A program made the translations under genes and the position numbers. Shown piece by piece: positions 1 through 6,550 of a stretch of 7,016 bases of DNA (the first letter of the stretch is position 1; each line of letters opens with the position of its first letter). The DNA comes from an uncultured Desulfobacterales bacterium (GTDB taxonomy: Bacteria > Desulfobacterota > Desulfobacteria > Desulfobacterales > UBA11574): NCBI GenBank assembly GCA_937925895.1, contig CALANC010000024.1:1-7016 (forward strand), given 5' to 3'. The notes beneath the pieces are model-generated. The model worked only from the letters and a program-made list of their open reading frames with translations. It was not told the origin of the DNA and ran no database searches.

Positions 1-49
1 TCGCTTCTTGTGCTTTTGGTGGTAGTGAACGAGCATCTTTTGTTTTCAT
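1..49 (-). CDS. IS630-family transposase, N-terminal fragment (runs off the left edge)
   Basis: Only the first 16 codons are in the window; they read MKTKDARSLPPKAQEA from an ATG at 49-47. This opening (MKT-DARSL-P-AQE) resembles the start of IS630-family transposases, whose N-terminus continues into a helix-turn-helix DNA-binding domain; that match is from memory of the family and was not searched. The start codon lies two bases after the stop of the upstream phosphodiesterase gene on the same strand, so any ribosome binding site lies in the end of that gene (TTGAGC precedes the ATG; no strong Shine-Dalgarno). Whether the transposase is intact cannot be seen here. Confidence 0.65.
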   Translation of the reverse strand, partial: MKTKDARSLPPKAQEA

Positions 50-51
50 GC

Positions 52-1050
52 TCAATTCATAACATAATTACTAGATAATTGCAAACTATTTATTGCACTG
101 AGTAATATATCAAGCCGCTTCCCCTGTTCTGCAAAAATAAGCCGTAGTTGGAGATCATTATGAGCTTTCAATTGCTCCTCTACAATCTTCCGTGGTTGAG
201 GTCCTGAAGACAGATCGGGTTTGATATGAGTAATGATCACGGTTAACCCTTTCAGTGCCTCTTTCGGAAGTTTAGAATCAACCATTGAAGCCAACTGACG
301 GAAAGCATTAATAACCCATGCAGGAGTCAGATGTGAGTAGAGTTCATTATCAGGTTGTTCATCAACATAAGAACTTTCAATAAAGATGGCCTGTAGGCAT
401 TCTGCCTTTATTAGAGGGGTTATTTGCTTCCACAGATCCTTGGTGGTAGTGCGTTTTTCAACCTCATCGGGTCCAGTATCTCCCATGTACAATGCATAAA
501 ACCCATTCGATTCGATCAAGAAAGCCGTTGAATCAGTATGACCACCATGAGAGAGTGGAAAGGCTTGAACGTGCATCTCTGTATTTTCTATAGGAGTGCG
601 TACTCCTGGTGAAAGTGCCAAATACCGATATAATCCAAGACACGGTGGCTCTCCGGCATCTCCAAAATTTGGCCAGGTTCGCCAGTTGAACAGATGAAAT
701 CGGAAATCGCTGATAACTCCCTCCAAACTCAGAATCGGTTTTGGAGAGTCATTTGGAGAAATAAGCACGAGACCCTGTGTATGATCTAAGTAGGGATGCG
801 AAATCAGGTAGGCTCTGATATGATGGCGAAGAATATGCCCTTCAGGGGAAAGGTTCGAATCTTCGGGAATGAGAATGTCATGGAAGCAACCTGCTTCATA
901 GGCAGCTTTTAAACCTGATAACAGGGTGCCGGCATCCAAACAGATATAGTTTTGAGAGCCAATGGGGGCAATCAGATGGGCGGACAGATTGCTCTCAAGC
1001 AAACCGCCTCCAACACCTATCGGAATCCATGTAAACTTCGGAGATAACAT
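52..1050 (-). CDS. Class II 3',5'-cyclic-nucleotide phosphodiesterase (PDEase_II, metallo-beta-lactamase fold)
   Basis: A 332-residue protein that should hydrolyse cAMP or cGMP to the 5'-monophosphate, as in yeast PDE1 and bacterial CpdP. Numbered from the ATG at 1050, it opens with a typical PIGVGGG-ESNLSA strand. The metal motif is SHPYLDHTQGLVLISP: H85, Y87, D89 and H90 occupy the HxHxDH positions, so the second histidine is a tyrosine. Further ligand-like positions are H168 (PLSHGG), D191 (MGDTG), E225 (IESSY), H240 (HLTP) and H275 (ITHIKP). Length and motif order fit the family. I chose the ATG because the domain starts directly after it; a TTG at 1071 in the same frame would add seven residues, and neither has a clear ribosome binding site. 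No signal peptide is evident. The natural end seems to be near AEQGKRLDI; the last 17 or so residues may derive from the neighbouring IS630 end. The substitution at Y87 leaves catalytic activity uncertain. Confidence 0.85.
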   Translation of the reverse strand: MLSPKFTWIPIGVGGGLLESNLSAHLIAPIGSQNYICLDAGTLLSGLKAAYEAGCFHDILIPEDSNLSPEGHILRHHIRAYLISHPYLDHTQGLVLISPNDSPKPILSLEGVISDFRFHLFNWRTWPNFGDAGEPPCLGLYRYLALSPGVRTPIENTEMHVQAFPLSHGGHTDSTAFLIESNGFYALYMGDTGPDEVEKRTTTKDLWKQITPLIKAECLQAIFIESSYVDEQPDNELYSHLTPAWVINAFRQLASMVDSKLPKEALKGLTVIITHIKPDLSSGPQPRKIVEEQLKAHNDLQLRLIFAEQGKRLDILLSAINSLQLSSNYVMN

Positions 1051-1217
1051 TCTTATAAATAAAAAGAGCAAACCCGATATTTTTCAAAGTATATGGCTTT
1101 TATAATGACTCTTGATTTAAAAAAGAACACGCTGGTTTTTTTCAATAGGTTCAGCCAAAATTGTCATGATTTCATAAAATATTAGAACTGCGAGGCTTTT
1201 GGCAAACTAAAAAAAGT

Positions 1218-1754
1218 TCAGCGCTTCTGACCCTCAATCGCTTGTGCTTCTTGAGCAGTTTCTACTGCTTCTTTTTCAGCCTGATTTGCATTAATAACTG
1301 CTTCATCTGCCAGGGCTTCTGCTTTTTTGGCCTCCTCAATGAGTCTTCTACCCTTTTTTCGATATTTATTTCTTTTTTTCTTTTTCCTTGGAGCGTACGT
1401 TTCGGTATGCTCCTGAACCAGCTGCCTGGATTGCTCAGCACGAATTTTGGCCTCTTCAGCTTCCTTCTTCACCTTTTCCGCTCGGATTCTGGTTTTTTGA
1501 GCTTCTTGTATTTTTTGTTGTTTTAGGCGTTTTTCAAGCTGTTTCTTCTGAAGATTTTGATATTTAAGTTTTTCTTCAGAGGTTTTTTCTTGATAACGAA
1601 TAATTTTCCGCCCTTTGACTGGTTTCAGTGCTGGCAGATTCGTAATATGTATAACCCCGTTTTCGTCCGTCCATCTATATACCGTTCCAGCATTTATATC
1701 CGGGCAGATTAAAAAGAAAAATAGGATTGCAGCAACTGTGCGTGGAAGTTTCAT
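1218..1754 (-). CDS. Exported DUF4124-domain protein with long charged coiled coil
   Basis: A 178-residue protein of unknown function. The N-terminus is a signal peptide: MKLPR, a hydrophobic core TVAAILFFFLICP, then a likely cut after DINA (residue 22). It is followed directly by TVYRWTDENGVIHITN, the hallmark of DUF4124 (Y-W-D-G-HYT/SN), a small domain common in exported proteins of Proteobacteria. The remaining roughly 125 residues are almost entirely Lys, Glu, Gln, Ala and Arg with heptad-like spacing, broken by a basic patch (RKKKKRNKYRKKGRR), and probably form a coiled coil in the periplasm. The frame stays open for 50 codons further upstream, but the ATG at 1754 has the signal peptide and a GAGG ribosome binding site (1760-1763) five bases away, so that start is preferred. 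The phosphodiesterase lies downstream on the same strand across a gap of about 170 bases, so cotranscription is possible but not shown. Confidence 0.8.
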   Translation of the reverse strand: MKLPRTVAAILFFFLICPDINAGTVYRWTDENGVIHITNLPALKPVKGRKIIRYQEKTSEEKLKYQNLQKKQLEKRLKQQKIQEAQKTRIRAEKVKKEAEEAKIRAEQSRQLVQEHTETYAPRKKKKRNKYRKKGRRLIEEAKKAEALADEAVINANQAEKEAVETAQEAQAIEGQKR

Positions 1755-2180
1755 CACAACCTCATTATTTATAAAAATATCGAGGGCAAAATGTGGTCTT
1801 ATCTTGCCAGTCACACAAGATGAACCCGATTCTTGATAGTTACATATATTAAAAAAAGCAAAAGGGCAAACCATGGGAAAAGGATTTTTCCTTAATGAAA
1901 ACATGATATCCCAAATATTTTAGGGCATCAAAAACCGGTCAATTATAACAGATATTACAGATCTTGGATTGACGATTTTAAAACAAAATAGCAAACACTT
2001 TTAGGCTTCAATTTTTCAAGGTCAAAGGCAGATTGTCTGAGATTTTATTCCTGCTAAATCTTGCAGCTCACTCCATGGGTAACCCTAATGATGGATCGGA
2101 CACTTGAGGCCATTTATTTGGTGGTTGTGCTTGCTGCAGCAGCTCAGATGTGTTACTTTCTTTAATCTTAAACCGATCAT

Positions 2181-2216
2181 AAACCACATTGTCAAAACGA
2201 TTTCTTCATGTGGTTT
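2181..2216. repeat. 9-base perfect inverted repeat, possible stem-loop
   Basis: AAACCACAT at 2181-2189 and ATGTGGTTT at 2208-2216 are exact reverse complements with an 18-base loop. It sits in the divergent non-coding region, about 230 bases before the protease-TPR gene. No long T-run follows, so a classical terminator is not supported; an operator or remnant of an older element is equally possible. Confidence 0.35.
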
Positions 2217-2368
2217 TGAAACCTGTTGTTGCATATACATCGGGTACACCTCAAATAGGTTGGGTCTATCCTAAATGTTGAATGTGTGGCATTCGGTTCC
2301 GGTTGAGCAGGTTATCTCTGGCCTGACAATGGAGATCAGGATTTCAATGTTAGATTAAACGGTAAGGA

Positions 2369-2398
2369 TTTACGTGGCCAAACGACGAATTTTATAAA
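2369..2398 (+). promoter_or_regulatory. Candidate sigma-70 type promoter of the protease-TPR gene
   Basis: TTTACG (2369-2374) and TATAAA (2393-2398) are separated by 18 bases and point toward the gene starting at 2450. The -10 matches five of six consensus positions, the -35 four of six. Transcription would start near 2405 and give a leader of about 45 bases that carries the ribosome binding site AAGG at 2441-2444. Called from pattern only. Confidence 0.35.
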
Positions 2399-2449
2399 AG
2401 CAGGGGTATTTGTCAGAAACTAGATATTTGCCATAACCATAAGGTAGAA

Positions 2450-3925
2450 ATGAAAAATATATCAAAATATATCAGTGGTATTTGTTTTGGACTGTTTTGG
2501 TTGTCATTGATGACCGGATGCGTTTCTTATCCCGGCAAGACGATTTCTACTGACGAGCACCTGGTCCAGGTGACAAGCATTGTCCAGCGTGCCGTGGTCA
2601 AGATAACCACCTATGATGTGGAAATGAAACGGATCGGTATCGGAAGCGGTTTTTTTGTCGATAAAAGCGGGGTTTTGATTACCAATTATCATGTTCTCAA
2701 TGGAGCTTACGCTGCAGATGTCAAAACCTATGATGGGCGCGAATATCAGATTCAAAGGGTTTTGGCATATAACAAAACCGCCGATCTGATTAAGGTAAAA
2801 GTCAAGATTCCCGAAAAATCAGTCCACAAGGTAGAAGTGACCCATGATGTTCCCGAAATCGCCGAGCGGATCCTCGTGGTCGGCAGCCCTCTCGGACTTG
2901 ACCAAACTGTCAGTGAAGGGATTGTTTCGGCAGTGCGGGAATTCCCCAATATCGGTAAATTTTTCCAGATGTCCGCACCGGCATCCCAAGGCTCCAGCGG
3001 CAGCCCGGTGATAAATATGGACGGAAAGGTCATCGGGGTTGTCTCTTTTATTGTGGAACCCGGTCAAAATCTTAATTTTGCCGTAGCCGGGCAAAGTATA
3101 TTGGACTTAAAGGATGAAAAACCCGTAATGACCTTGCCAGAGTGGACTTACAGTGTCAGTAAGGAAAAGCTCGGATTGGCTGCCGAGCTGTGTAAAAAAG
3201 GTTTTGAATTTTCTATCCAAGGAAAATATAAAAAAGCACTGGAGTATTACAAGGAAGCTGCCGAAAAAAGTCCGGACAATGCCGAATCCTGGTATGGCCT
3301 GGGAAGCTGCTATGTGGGCCTTGAGCAGCCGCCCGAAGCCATCAAGGCATTTAAAGAGGCCATACGAACGAGTCTGGACAAAACCAGGGCGCACTACTAT
3401 CTCGGGAAATACTATCAAAACCTGGGCCGGTACAAAGAAGCGATTGAATCTTATCAAGCGGCGCTCAGAATCAACCGGGACTATGGTCCGGTATACATTG
3501 GCCTGGCTGAAATATACAGCGGGCAGAAGCGGATAAACGACGAGAAAGAAGCCATTGAACAGCTGGTACGGATTCATCCGGATTATGCTGTGTCCCACTA
3601 TAACATCGGGATCACCTACGGAAAACTGGGAAGGTATCGGGACGCTATCGATGCCTTTAAACGGGCCTTGGAAATCAATCCCGAAATACCGGGGGCATAT
3701 TATCACATAGGGATTATGTACGGTAATCTGGGCAACTTAAAGGAGGAGGTCGTGGCCTACAAGCAGGCAATTCGCATCGCCCCTGATTTCGTGCCAGCCC
3801 ACTATAATATGGGTGTTTTCTATCTCAATTCGGGCCAGAAGGATGCCGCCCTTGAAGAATATAAAATACTCAAGAAATTGGATAAAAAAACTGCAGACAA
3901 ACTCTTTGACCTGATCTACAAATAA
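2450..3925 (+). CDS. Lipoprotein with trypsin-like (HtrA-type) serine protease domain and seven TPRs
   Basis: A 491-residue envelope protein. Residues 1-24 form a lipoprotein signal: a basic start, a hydrophobic core, and a lipobox LMTGC with C24 as the lipidated cysteine. Residue 25 is Val, not Asp. Residues 36-220 are a chymotrypsin-fold protease of the HtrA/DegP type: H81 in ITNYHVLNG, D112 in KTADLIKV, and S183 in QGSSGSPVIN, with the usual VVGSPLGL and SEGIVSAV segments between them. The family normally shows GNSGGP around the serine; here it is GSSGSP. No PDZ domain follows. Instead residues 246-481 are seven tetratricopeptide repeats in strict 34-residue register (starting near 246, 278, 312, 346, 380, 414 and 448), which usually bind partner proteins. 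The repeats probably select or present substrates, or scaffold an envelope complex; that is inference. The start has AAGG five bases upstream of the ATG. The gene looks intact, stands alone on its strand, and is visibly more GC-rich than the DNA to its right. Confidence 0.9.
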   Translation: MKNISKYISGICFGLFWLSLMTGCVSYPGKTISTDEHLVQVTSIVQRAVVKITTYDVEMKRIGIGSGFFVDKSGVLITNYHVLNGAYAADVKTYDGREYQIQRVLAYNKTADLIKVKVKIPEKSVHKVEVTHDVPEIAERILVVGSPLGLDQTVSEGIVSAVREFPNIGKFFQMSAPASQGSSGSPVINMDGKVIGVVSFIVEPGQNLNFAVAGQSILDLKDEKPVMTLPEWTYSVSKEKLGLAAELCKKGFEFSIQGKYKKALEYYKEAAEKSPDNAESWYGLGSCYVGLEQPPEAIKAFKEAIRTSLDKTRAHYYLGKYYQNLGRYKEAIESYQAALRINRDYGPVYIGLAEIYSGQKRINDEKEAIEQLVRIHPDYAVSHYNIGITYGKLGRYRDAIDAFKRALEINPEIPGAYYHIGIMYGNLGNLKEEVVAYKQAIRIAPDFVPAHYNMGVFYLNSGQKDAALEEYKILKKLDKKTADKLFDLIYK

Positions 3926-3950
3926 TCTTGTTTATTGTCAGGAGATCAGG
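3910..3950 (+). terminator. Stem-loop across the stop codon of the protease-TPR gene
   Basis: CCTGATCT (3910-3917) and AGATCAGG (3943-3950) are exact reverse complements that bracket the TAA stop. Inside, ACAAATAA and TTATTGT can pair with one bulged A, so a long interrupted stem is possible. No T-run follows (GTTAAAAAG), so this is a weak candidate for an intrinsic terminator; it could instead protect the transcript 3' end. Confidence 0.35.
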
Positions 3951-4617
3951 GTTAAAAAGTGCCTTAAGTGTGCTAATCCGTTAAACTAAGAATGCGGACA
4001 AGATGTTGTGCTTACTTACCCAATATTTTGGCCATAGGATTGTTTAGCGGCCATTGGAATATCTGTAAAGACTTTAGCCTTAAAATTCTGCCATGTATAG
4101 GAGATATTCAAAGGTAGGATAATAATTACCAGAGCCATTGCCTCCGTTACTGTCATCTGCTTCCAGAAAGATCTGGCCGCTGCTAAATCAAGTATCGTTA
4201 AAAGCAATTAATAGCTTTAATTTGTTTATAGAATATTTGATTTGACAGAGTTCTAATTAAGTTTGGCTATTTCAGTTATCGAAACCAATCATTTTTTATC
4301 ATTTCTTCTGTATAATTCTCTTCATTCGCTTTTGAGTTTTTATGTTTTTTATTGCTATGTCTGTGGGTATGTTCGGGGTTCTTTTTATAGCTTTTATCTA
4401 TACCATTAAAGTCCTTGCTAAAATTACTCGTTATGCGTCCGCCATATTTATGTCCATAATTGTAAGGTCTTTTTCCGTCATCTTCGGCCAACGACAATTT
4501 AGACTTGTGACTTTGAAGGAAGGTTTTGATTATTTTTCCTAAGCTTAAATATCGTTGGGTTTCAGTTTACATTCATAAACCTTGAATTCTGGGGTGTGGT
4601 AAAAATTTATGATGTAG
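3926..4617. other. About 690 bases without a convincing gene
   Basis: This AT-rich stretch lies between the protease-TPR gene and the recombinase remnant. A 46-codon minus-strand frame at 4016-4156 (starting MTVTEAMALVIIILPLNISY, with a GGAAG before the ATG) could encode a tiny membrane protein, but I recognise nothing in it. At 4276-4542 two frames overlap on opposite strands: a polar, His/Lys-rich one on the minus strand that remains open from about 4560 without a good start, and a hydrophobic 66-codon one on the plus strand from an ATG at 4342. At most one can be real and neither has a clear ribosome binding site. The stretch is probably decayed accessory DNA. Confidence 0.5.
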
Positions 4618-4968
4618 GAAATAGAACTTGAAAACGGATACCTCGTAATTCCTTCTCCAAAAGAGAAAAAAGCCAAAATGGTTCCTTTAATTAATAATGA
4701 TATAGAAATGTTCAGATCATTCCCAAAAGGACTGCCTGGAATATATTTTTTTCGTCATGCCAAAGGAAACGGTAGTGCAAAACCAGGAAGCATATTTGGA
4801 AAGGATTACTTATATAAATGGTGGAAAAAAGCATGCGCAAACTTGGGAATTAATGATGTTGATTTGTATGGAGGCACACGCTACAGCTCGACAATCACAT
4901 TAAGGAAATTTAAAACCCCTGAAGAAATCAAACGTGCAACAATGCATTCAACAAATAAAGTTCTTTAG
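4618..4968 (+). pseudogene. Tyrosine recombinase (phage-type integrase), C-terminal catalytic remnant
   Basis: The frame opens after a TAG at 4615-4617 and reads EIELENGYLVIPSPKEKKAK before the first ATG at 4678, then continues for 96 residues. The hairpin ENGYLVIPSPKEKKAKMVPL is the beta-strand region of the catalytic domain that carries the active-site Lys. DLYGGTRYSST holds the second catalytic Arg, and RATMHSTNK is the His/Trp box. The first catalytic Arg and the whole N-terminal DNA-binding domain are missing upstream. The frame stops at TAG three residues short of where the catalytic Tyr is expected (related proteins continue HSTNKAFxRYF). Box II has RY where relatives often have RH. 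With both ends lost the protein cannot recombine DNA. The IS4-type element begins immediately downstream, so its insertion may have removed the 3' end. No attachment site could be identified. Confidence 0.8.
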
Positions 4969-5029
4969 TTTCTCACTTAATTTTAATGGTATAGAGAGGG
5001 ATAATTTTTTGATATTATTGATAAAATGA

Positions 5030-5058
5030 TTGAAAAGCGGTTCCAAATTTAGTATACT
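5030..5058 (+). promoter_or_regulatory. Transposase promoter
   Basis: TTGAAA (5030-5035) and TATACT (5053-5058) are separated by 17 bases, a close match to the sigma-70 consensus. Transcription would start near 5065, about 37 bases before the transposase ATG. The left arm of the inverted repeat that can cover the ribosome binding site (5037-5044) lies inside the promoter spacer, so the element's own transcript would lack it. Confidence 0.6.
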
Positions 5059-5100
5059 TGAAATTGCTAAATCACCAAAAATACTAAGAAAAGGAACCGC
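5037..5100 (+). promoter_or_regulatory. Inverted repeat able to sequester the transposase ribosome binding site in read-through RNA
   Basis: GCGGTTCC (5037-5044) and GGAACCGC (5093-5100) are exact 8-base reverse complements, GC-rich in AT-rich surroundings, with a 48-base loop. The right arm contains the Shine-Dalgarno GGA and ends one base before the ATG at 5102. RNA entering from outside the IS would contain both arms and could hide the start; RNA from the promoter at 5030-5058 would contain only the right arm. This mirrors the protection of IS10 and IS50 against impinging transcription. Confidence 0.55.
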
Positions 5101-5101
5101 C

Positions 5102-6484
5102 ATGAATTTAAATAGTACATTTTCCCTCTCATTGCAAAAACAAATTCATAAAGAAAACATTTCAATCGATTCTGAAATCAACCGTGCGTTTAATGAGCTT
5201 AATTTTAGATCCATTTTGAGGCAAAGCGGCATAATCAAAAAAAGGGGATATGCTACGATTACATTGCTTTTTTTGATCGTTTTACTTCCCTTTTTAAAGA
5301 AAAAGTTAACTGATTTTTGGAACTGTAGATGTCTTCAAAATCAAATTGATGCTCAAAAGGACACCTACTACCGGTTTTTAAATTATGAGCGATTCAATTG
5401 GCGCAAGTTTGTTTATCTTCTGGCCCTAAAGGTCATTGCTCTTTGTAAAGATGTTCCATTGAGAGAGAAAGTATTGATCGTTGATGATTCGGTATCTCCA
5501 AAGTCAGGAGAAAATATCGAGCTTGTCAGTTATCATTTTGACCATAAAGTACGTAGGTCTATATTAGGGAACCGCTATTTACAGTTAGGCTATCATAACG
5601 GATTGAACTTTTTTCCGGTGGATGTAGCATTAAACGCCTCCAGCAATCGCCCGAATAAAAAGATCAAAGAGATTGATAAAAGAACCTGTGGTTGGAAAAG
5701 ACGTCAAGAAGCACTCGACAAAAAGACCACTGTTTTGGTTCAGATGATCGACCGGGCGTGGAATGCAGGCATTGATGCTGCGTTTGTATTGTTCGACAGC
5801 TGGTTTGCCCATGACGATATCATCAGCAAAATCTATCGGATCGGATACGGTGTCATCTGTCGTTTGAAAAGAGGTCGAGTAAGGTACACTTATCAAGGCA
5901 AACAATTTACATTAAAGCAGCTGTGGCAACAGGTTGCTCGGAAAAAGACGACCTGGATCGAAAAGCACAACATCAAAGGCGTTTGCCTAAATGCTGATTT
6001 GCCAAAGACAGGTCCAGTTCGCATTCTTTTTGTGTCTGATGGCAGAAAAGAATGGCATGCGTTCCTTTGCACCGACCTTGAAATGGAGCCGGCGAAGATT
6101 CTTTCATACTATGCGCGACGCTGGTCCATTGAGATGTTCTTTAAAGACGCAAAGCAAATGCTTTATATGGGAAAAGAGCAGAGCCATACGTTTGACGCAT
6201 TGGTTGCCTGCTACAGTTTAGTAATGGCCCGTTATCTATTACTAGTCTATATTCTGAGCAAACGCAGACTCACAGGTCCTTTGGGGCCTTTATTTCGTCA
6301 AGTGTCAGAAGATCAAACCGTAATAATGTTAGCTGAAACCGTTTGGGCCTATGTCAAAGAGCTTATTATCAGGTCAAGTGATGTACTTTGCTACAAAATT
6401 GAACCGAATTTATTGTTCCACTTTTTTGATATTATTGAAGATACTATAATAAGGCAGACCCACTTGGTATCTGCGAAACTTTAG
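5102..6484 (+). CDS. IS4-family transposase (DDE, YREK signature)
   Basis: A 460-residue, apparently complete transposase that would cut and paste its own IS. An RNase H-like core is visible: the first acidic residue at D128/D129 in LIVDDSVSP, the second at D232 in VLFDSWF, and the glutamate E344 in YYARRWSIEMFFKDAK. That last block gives Y337-x2-R340-x3-E344-x6-K351, an exact YREK signature of the IS4 family. The region between the second Asp and the Glu is long and beta-rich, as in IS4 relatives. The frame is open 24 codons further upstream, but the ATG at 5102 follows AAAGGAACCGCC, giving a Shine-Dalgarno at good distance, and the upstream codons overlap the promoter. The start is also where a read-through hairpin can act. 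No frameshift or internal stop is present, so the element may be active. The stop is TAG; the C-terminal residues (VSAKL) may be at or across the IS end. Confidence 0.9.
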   Translation: MNLNSTFSLSLQKQIHKENISIDSEINRAFNELNFRSILRQSGIIKKRGYATITLLFLIVLLPFLKKKLTDFWNCRCLQNQIDAQKDTYYRFLNYERFNWRKFVYLLALKVIALCKDVPLREKVLIVDDSVSPKSGENIELVSYHFDHKVRRSILGNRYLQLGYHNGLNFFPVDVALNASSNRPNKKIKEIDKRTCGWKRRQEALDKKTTVLVQMIDRAWNAGIDAAFVLFDSWFAHDDIISKIYRIGYGVICRLKRGRVRYTYQGKQFTLKQLWQQVARKKTTWIEKHNIKGVCLNADLPKTGPVRILFVSDGRKEWHAFLCTDLEMEPAKILSYYARRWSIEMFFKDAKQMLYMGKEQSHTFDALVACYSLVMARYLLLVYILSKRRLTGPLGPLFRQVSEDQTVIMLAETVWAYVKELIIRSSDVLCYKIEPNLLFHFFDIIEDTIIRQTHLVSAKL

Positions 6485-6550
6485 TTCAAACTGTAAATAT
6501 CAAGCCAAAATTGTTTTTCAGATATCCATTCCGAATTTGAATGCCATGTA

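Larger units (their letters stand above)
1755..2449. other. Divergent intergenic region without a supported gene
   Basis: About 695 bases separate the start of the DUF4124-type gene (minus) from the start of the protease-TPR gene (plus). The first 150 bases are open in frame with the minus-strand gene but are treated as its leader. A perfect TATAAT box on the minus strand at 1942-1947 could be a -10 for that gene, but no good -35 is at the right distance. A 25-codon frame at 2088-2165 (MMDRTLEAIY, then a hydrophobic run ending CYFL) has no ribosome binding site and is not called. A 9-base inverted repeat lies at 2181-2216. The rest shows nothing I can name. Confidence 0.6.
4969..6484 (+). mobile_element. 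IS4-family insertion sequence (ends approximate)
   Basis: The element consists of one long transposase gene with its own promoter. The exact ends are not resolved. One candidate uses the 6-base sequence CTTTAG, extendable to CTTTAGTT, found at 4963-4970 and 6479-6486, as the target duplication. The IS would then run 4969-6478, and its tips would read TTTCTCACTTAA on the left and TTTCGCAGATAC on the right strand, matching at 8 of 12 positions. In that case the transposase stop codon would come from the duplication. An alternative is that the right end lies beyond the gene, between 6485 and about 6525. A second partial inverted similarity (TTGATATT 5010-5017 and AATATCAA 6496-6503) does not settle it. 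Confidence 0.6.

Noticed and set aside
852..862. GGTTCGAATC, like the T-loop of a tRNA
   Set aside because: It lies inside the phosphodiesterase gene (encoding DSNL on the other strand), and no acceptor stem, anticodon arm or D-arm surrounds it.
1196..1222. Terminator after the DUF4124-type gene (minus strand, TCAG/CTGA then a run of seven T)
   Set aside because: The stem is only four base pairs over the stop codon with a mismatch directly outside, too weak to call.
1242..1526. Plus-strand 94-codon hydrophobic frame
   Set aside because: It is the antisense shadow of the Lys/Glu-rich coiled coil on the minus strand, which explains its Phe/Leu/Ser composition.
2088..2165. 25-codon frame with a hydrophobic core in the divergent region
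   Set aside because: No ribosome binding site, no similarity I recognise, and too short to stand out from chance.
3107..3706. Minus-strand 199-codon frame
   Set aside because: It is fully inside the protease-TPR gene, whose repeats and catalytic motifs leave no doubt about the coding strand.
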